Part shown: positions 5,818 to 6,324 of the stretch, piece after piece
Position numbering within the stretch: position 1 is the stretch's first letter
Layout of the letters: each line of letters begins with the position of its first letter
DNA from: an uncultured Bacilli bacterium
Lineage (GTDB): Bacteria; Bacillota_I; Bacilli_A; RF39; UBA660
Length of the DNA stretch: 6,324 bases
Assembly: GCA_947631885.1 (NCBI GenBank)
Contig: CANRMZ010000074.1
Span: 1-6,324 of the forward strand
Direction: 5' to 3'
Program-made: the position numbers and the translations under genes
The notes under the pieces: generated by a model
What the model was told of the DNA's origin: nothing
The model's database searches: none
Seen by the model: the letters and a program-made list of their open reading frames with translations, nothing else

Positions 5818-6324
5818 GGATTGGGTAGTACCTGATATTGGTTATCTAATATTAAGACCTATATTACGTGTATATGTCTTTCTTACTATGCATCCCAAAC
5901 TTATAAATAAAGAGAATATTCCTAAAAAAGGTGGTGTTATCTTAGCCGGAACTCATACCTCTAAAAATGATTTTATGGTTGTGGGTTCCGGTACCTTAAG
6001 AGCAGTTCACTTTCTTACGAAAAAAGAGCTTATGGATATCAAAGGATTAAAATGGCTTTTTAGATTCGCAGGACTAATTAGAGTTGATAGATCTCGCAGT
6101 AATCCTGAGGCTAAAAAAGAGGCTATTGATGCTTTAAATGCCGGCAAAGTAGTATGTGTATTCCCTGAAGGAACTATTAACAAAACTGATGATCCAATTA
6201 TGAAATTTAAAACTGGGGCAGCATTTTTTGCTATTCAAACCGGTATGCCAATTGTTCCTTTTGCCATAACAGGCAAGCCTAAAGCTTTTAGATATGGTAG
6301 CAAAATCATATATGGAGAGCCTTA
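5798..6324 (+). CDS. PlsC-type 1-acylglycerol-3-phosphate acyltransferase (3' partial)
   Basis: The frame runs from GTG 5798 off the right edge, giving 175 visible residues. The catalytic motif of the LPLAT/PlsC family is present as HTSKND (His53, Asp58 in HxxxxD). It is followed by the GLIRVDR block (92-98), the phosphate-binding FPEGT (122-126) and PIVPFAI (151-157), all in family order. These enzymes sit on the cytoplasmic membrane face and transfer a fatty acyl group from acyl-CoA or acyl-ACP to the sn-2 position of lysophosphatidic acid or a related acceptor. The hydrophobic start (IGYLILRPILRVYVFLT, 14-30) is a likely membrane-association helix. The gene overlaps the ligase gene by 20 bases, so it is the third gene of the operon. 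Members are usually about 190-250 residues, so only the C-terminus should be missing. Acceptor specificity cannot be told; it could be the main PlsC or an accessory paralogue. Confidence 0.92.
   Translation, partial: MKKSKSKDWVVPDIGYLILRPILRVYVFLTMHPKLINKENIPKKGGVILAGTHTSKNDFMVVGSGTLRAVHFLTKKELMDIKGLKWLFRFAGLIRVDRSRSNPEAKKEAIDALNAGKVVCVFPEGTINKTDDPIMKFKTGAAFFAIQTGMPIVPFAITGKPKAFRYGSKIIYGEP

Overview
The window is AT-rich (visibly well under 40% G+C). It carries Gram-positive style signals: strong AGGAGG-type ribosome binding sites, TTG and GTG starts, extended -10 promoters and a tRNA gene with an encoded CCA end. The best fit is a low-GC Bacillota, probably a gut-type member of Bacilli/Erysipelotrichia or Clostridia. 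That placement is inference from composition and protein style. The genetic code looks standard for bacteria: tryptophan is encoded by TGG throughout, and one gene ends in TGA.

Layout, left to right. (1) Bases 1-816 are the 3' part of a gene for a surface-type protein: a long Ala/Glu/Lys coiled coil, then one InlB B-repeat-like module. A rho-independent terminator follows. The first 33 bases form a perfect fold-back hairpin, so the left edge may be an assembly break or artefact inside a low-complexity repeat. (2) Bases 884-2109 hold a promoter and a two-gene unit: a YgjV-family membrane protein and a cytoplasmic-looking M23 (LytM-type) metallopeptidase-like protein. (3) Bases 2174-2941 encode a 255-residue protein of unknown function with a faint PD-(D/E)xK nuclease-like pattern. 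(4) Bases 2942-3080 contain a minus-strand tRNA-Gly(UCC) with its own promoter and terminator. Just downstream of the unknown gene is a 19-base inverted copy (18/19 matches) of the tRNA anticodon loop, 3' anticodon stem and variable region. (5) Bases 3146-6324 are a plus-strand operon of three overlapping genes: an E2/chloramphenicol-acetyltransferase-fold protein without a lipoyl domain, an AMP-forming acyl-CoA ligase, and a PlsC-type 1-acylglycerol-phosphate acyltransferase cut by the right edge.

How the genes may work together. The right-hand operon reads as a lipid module. The ligase would activate a fatty acid, PlsC would place an acyl chain on a lysophospholipid-like acceptor, and the E2-fold protein would be a third acyl-handling component whose usual catalytic histidine is replaced by glutamate. 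The left-hand genes suggest envelope or surface functions. The unknown gene and the tRNA-derived repeat beside it look like accessory DNA, possibly a recombination footprint at the tRNA, but no integrase or complete element is visible.
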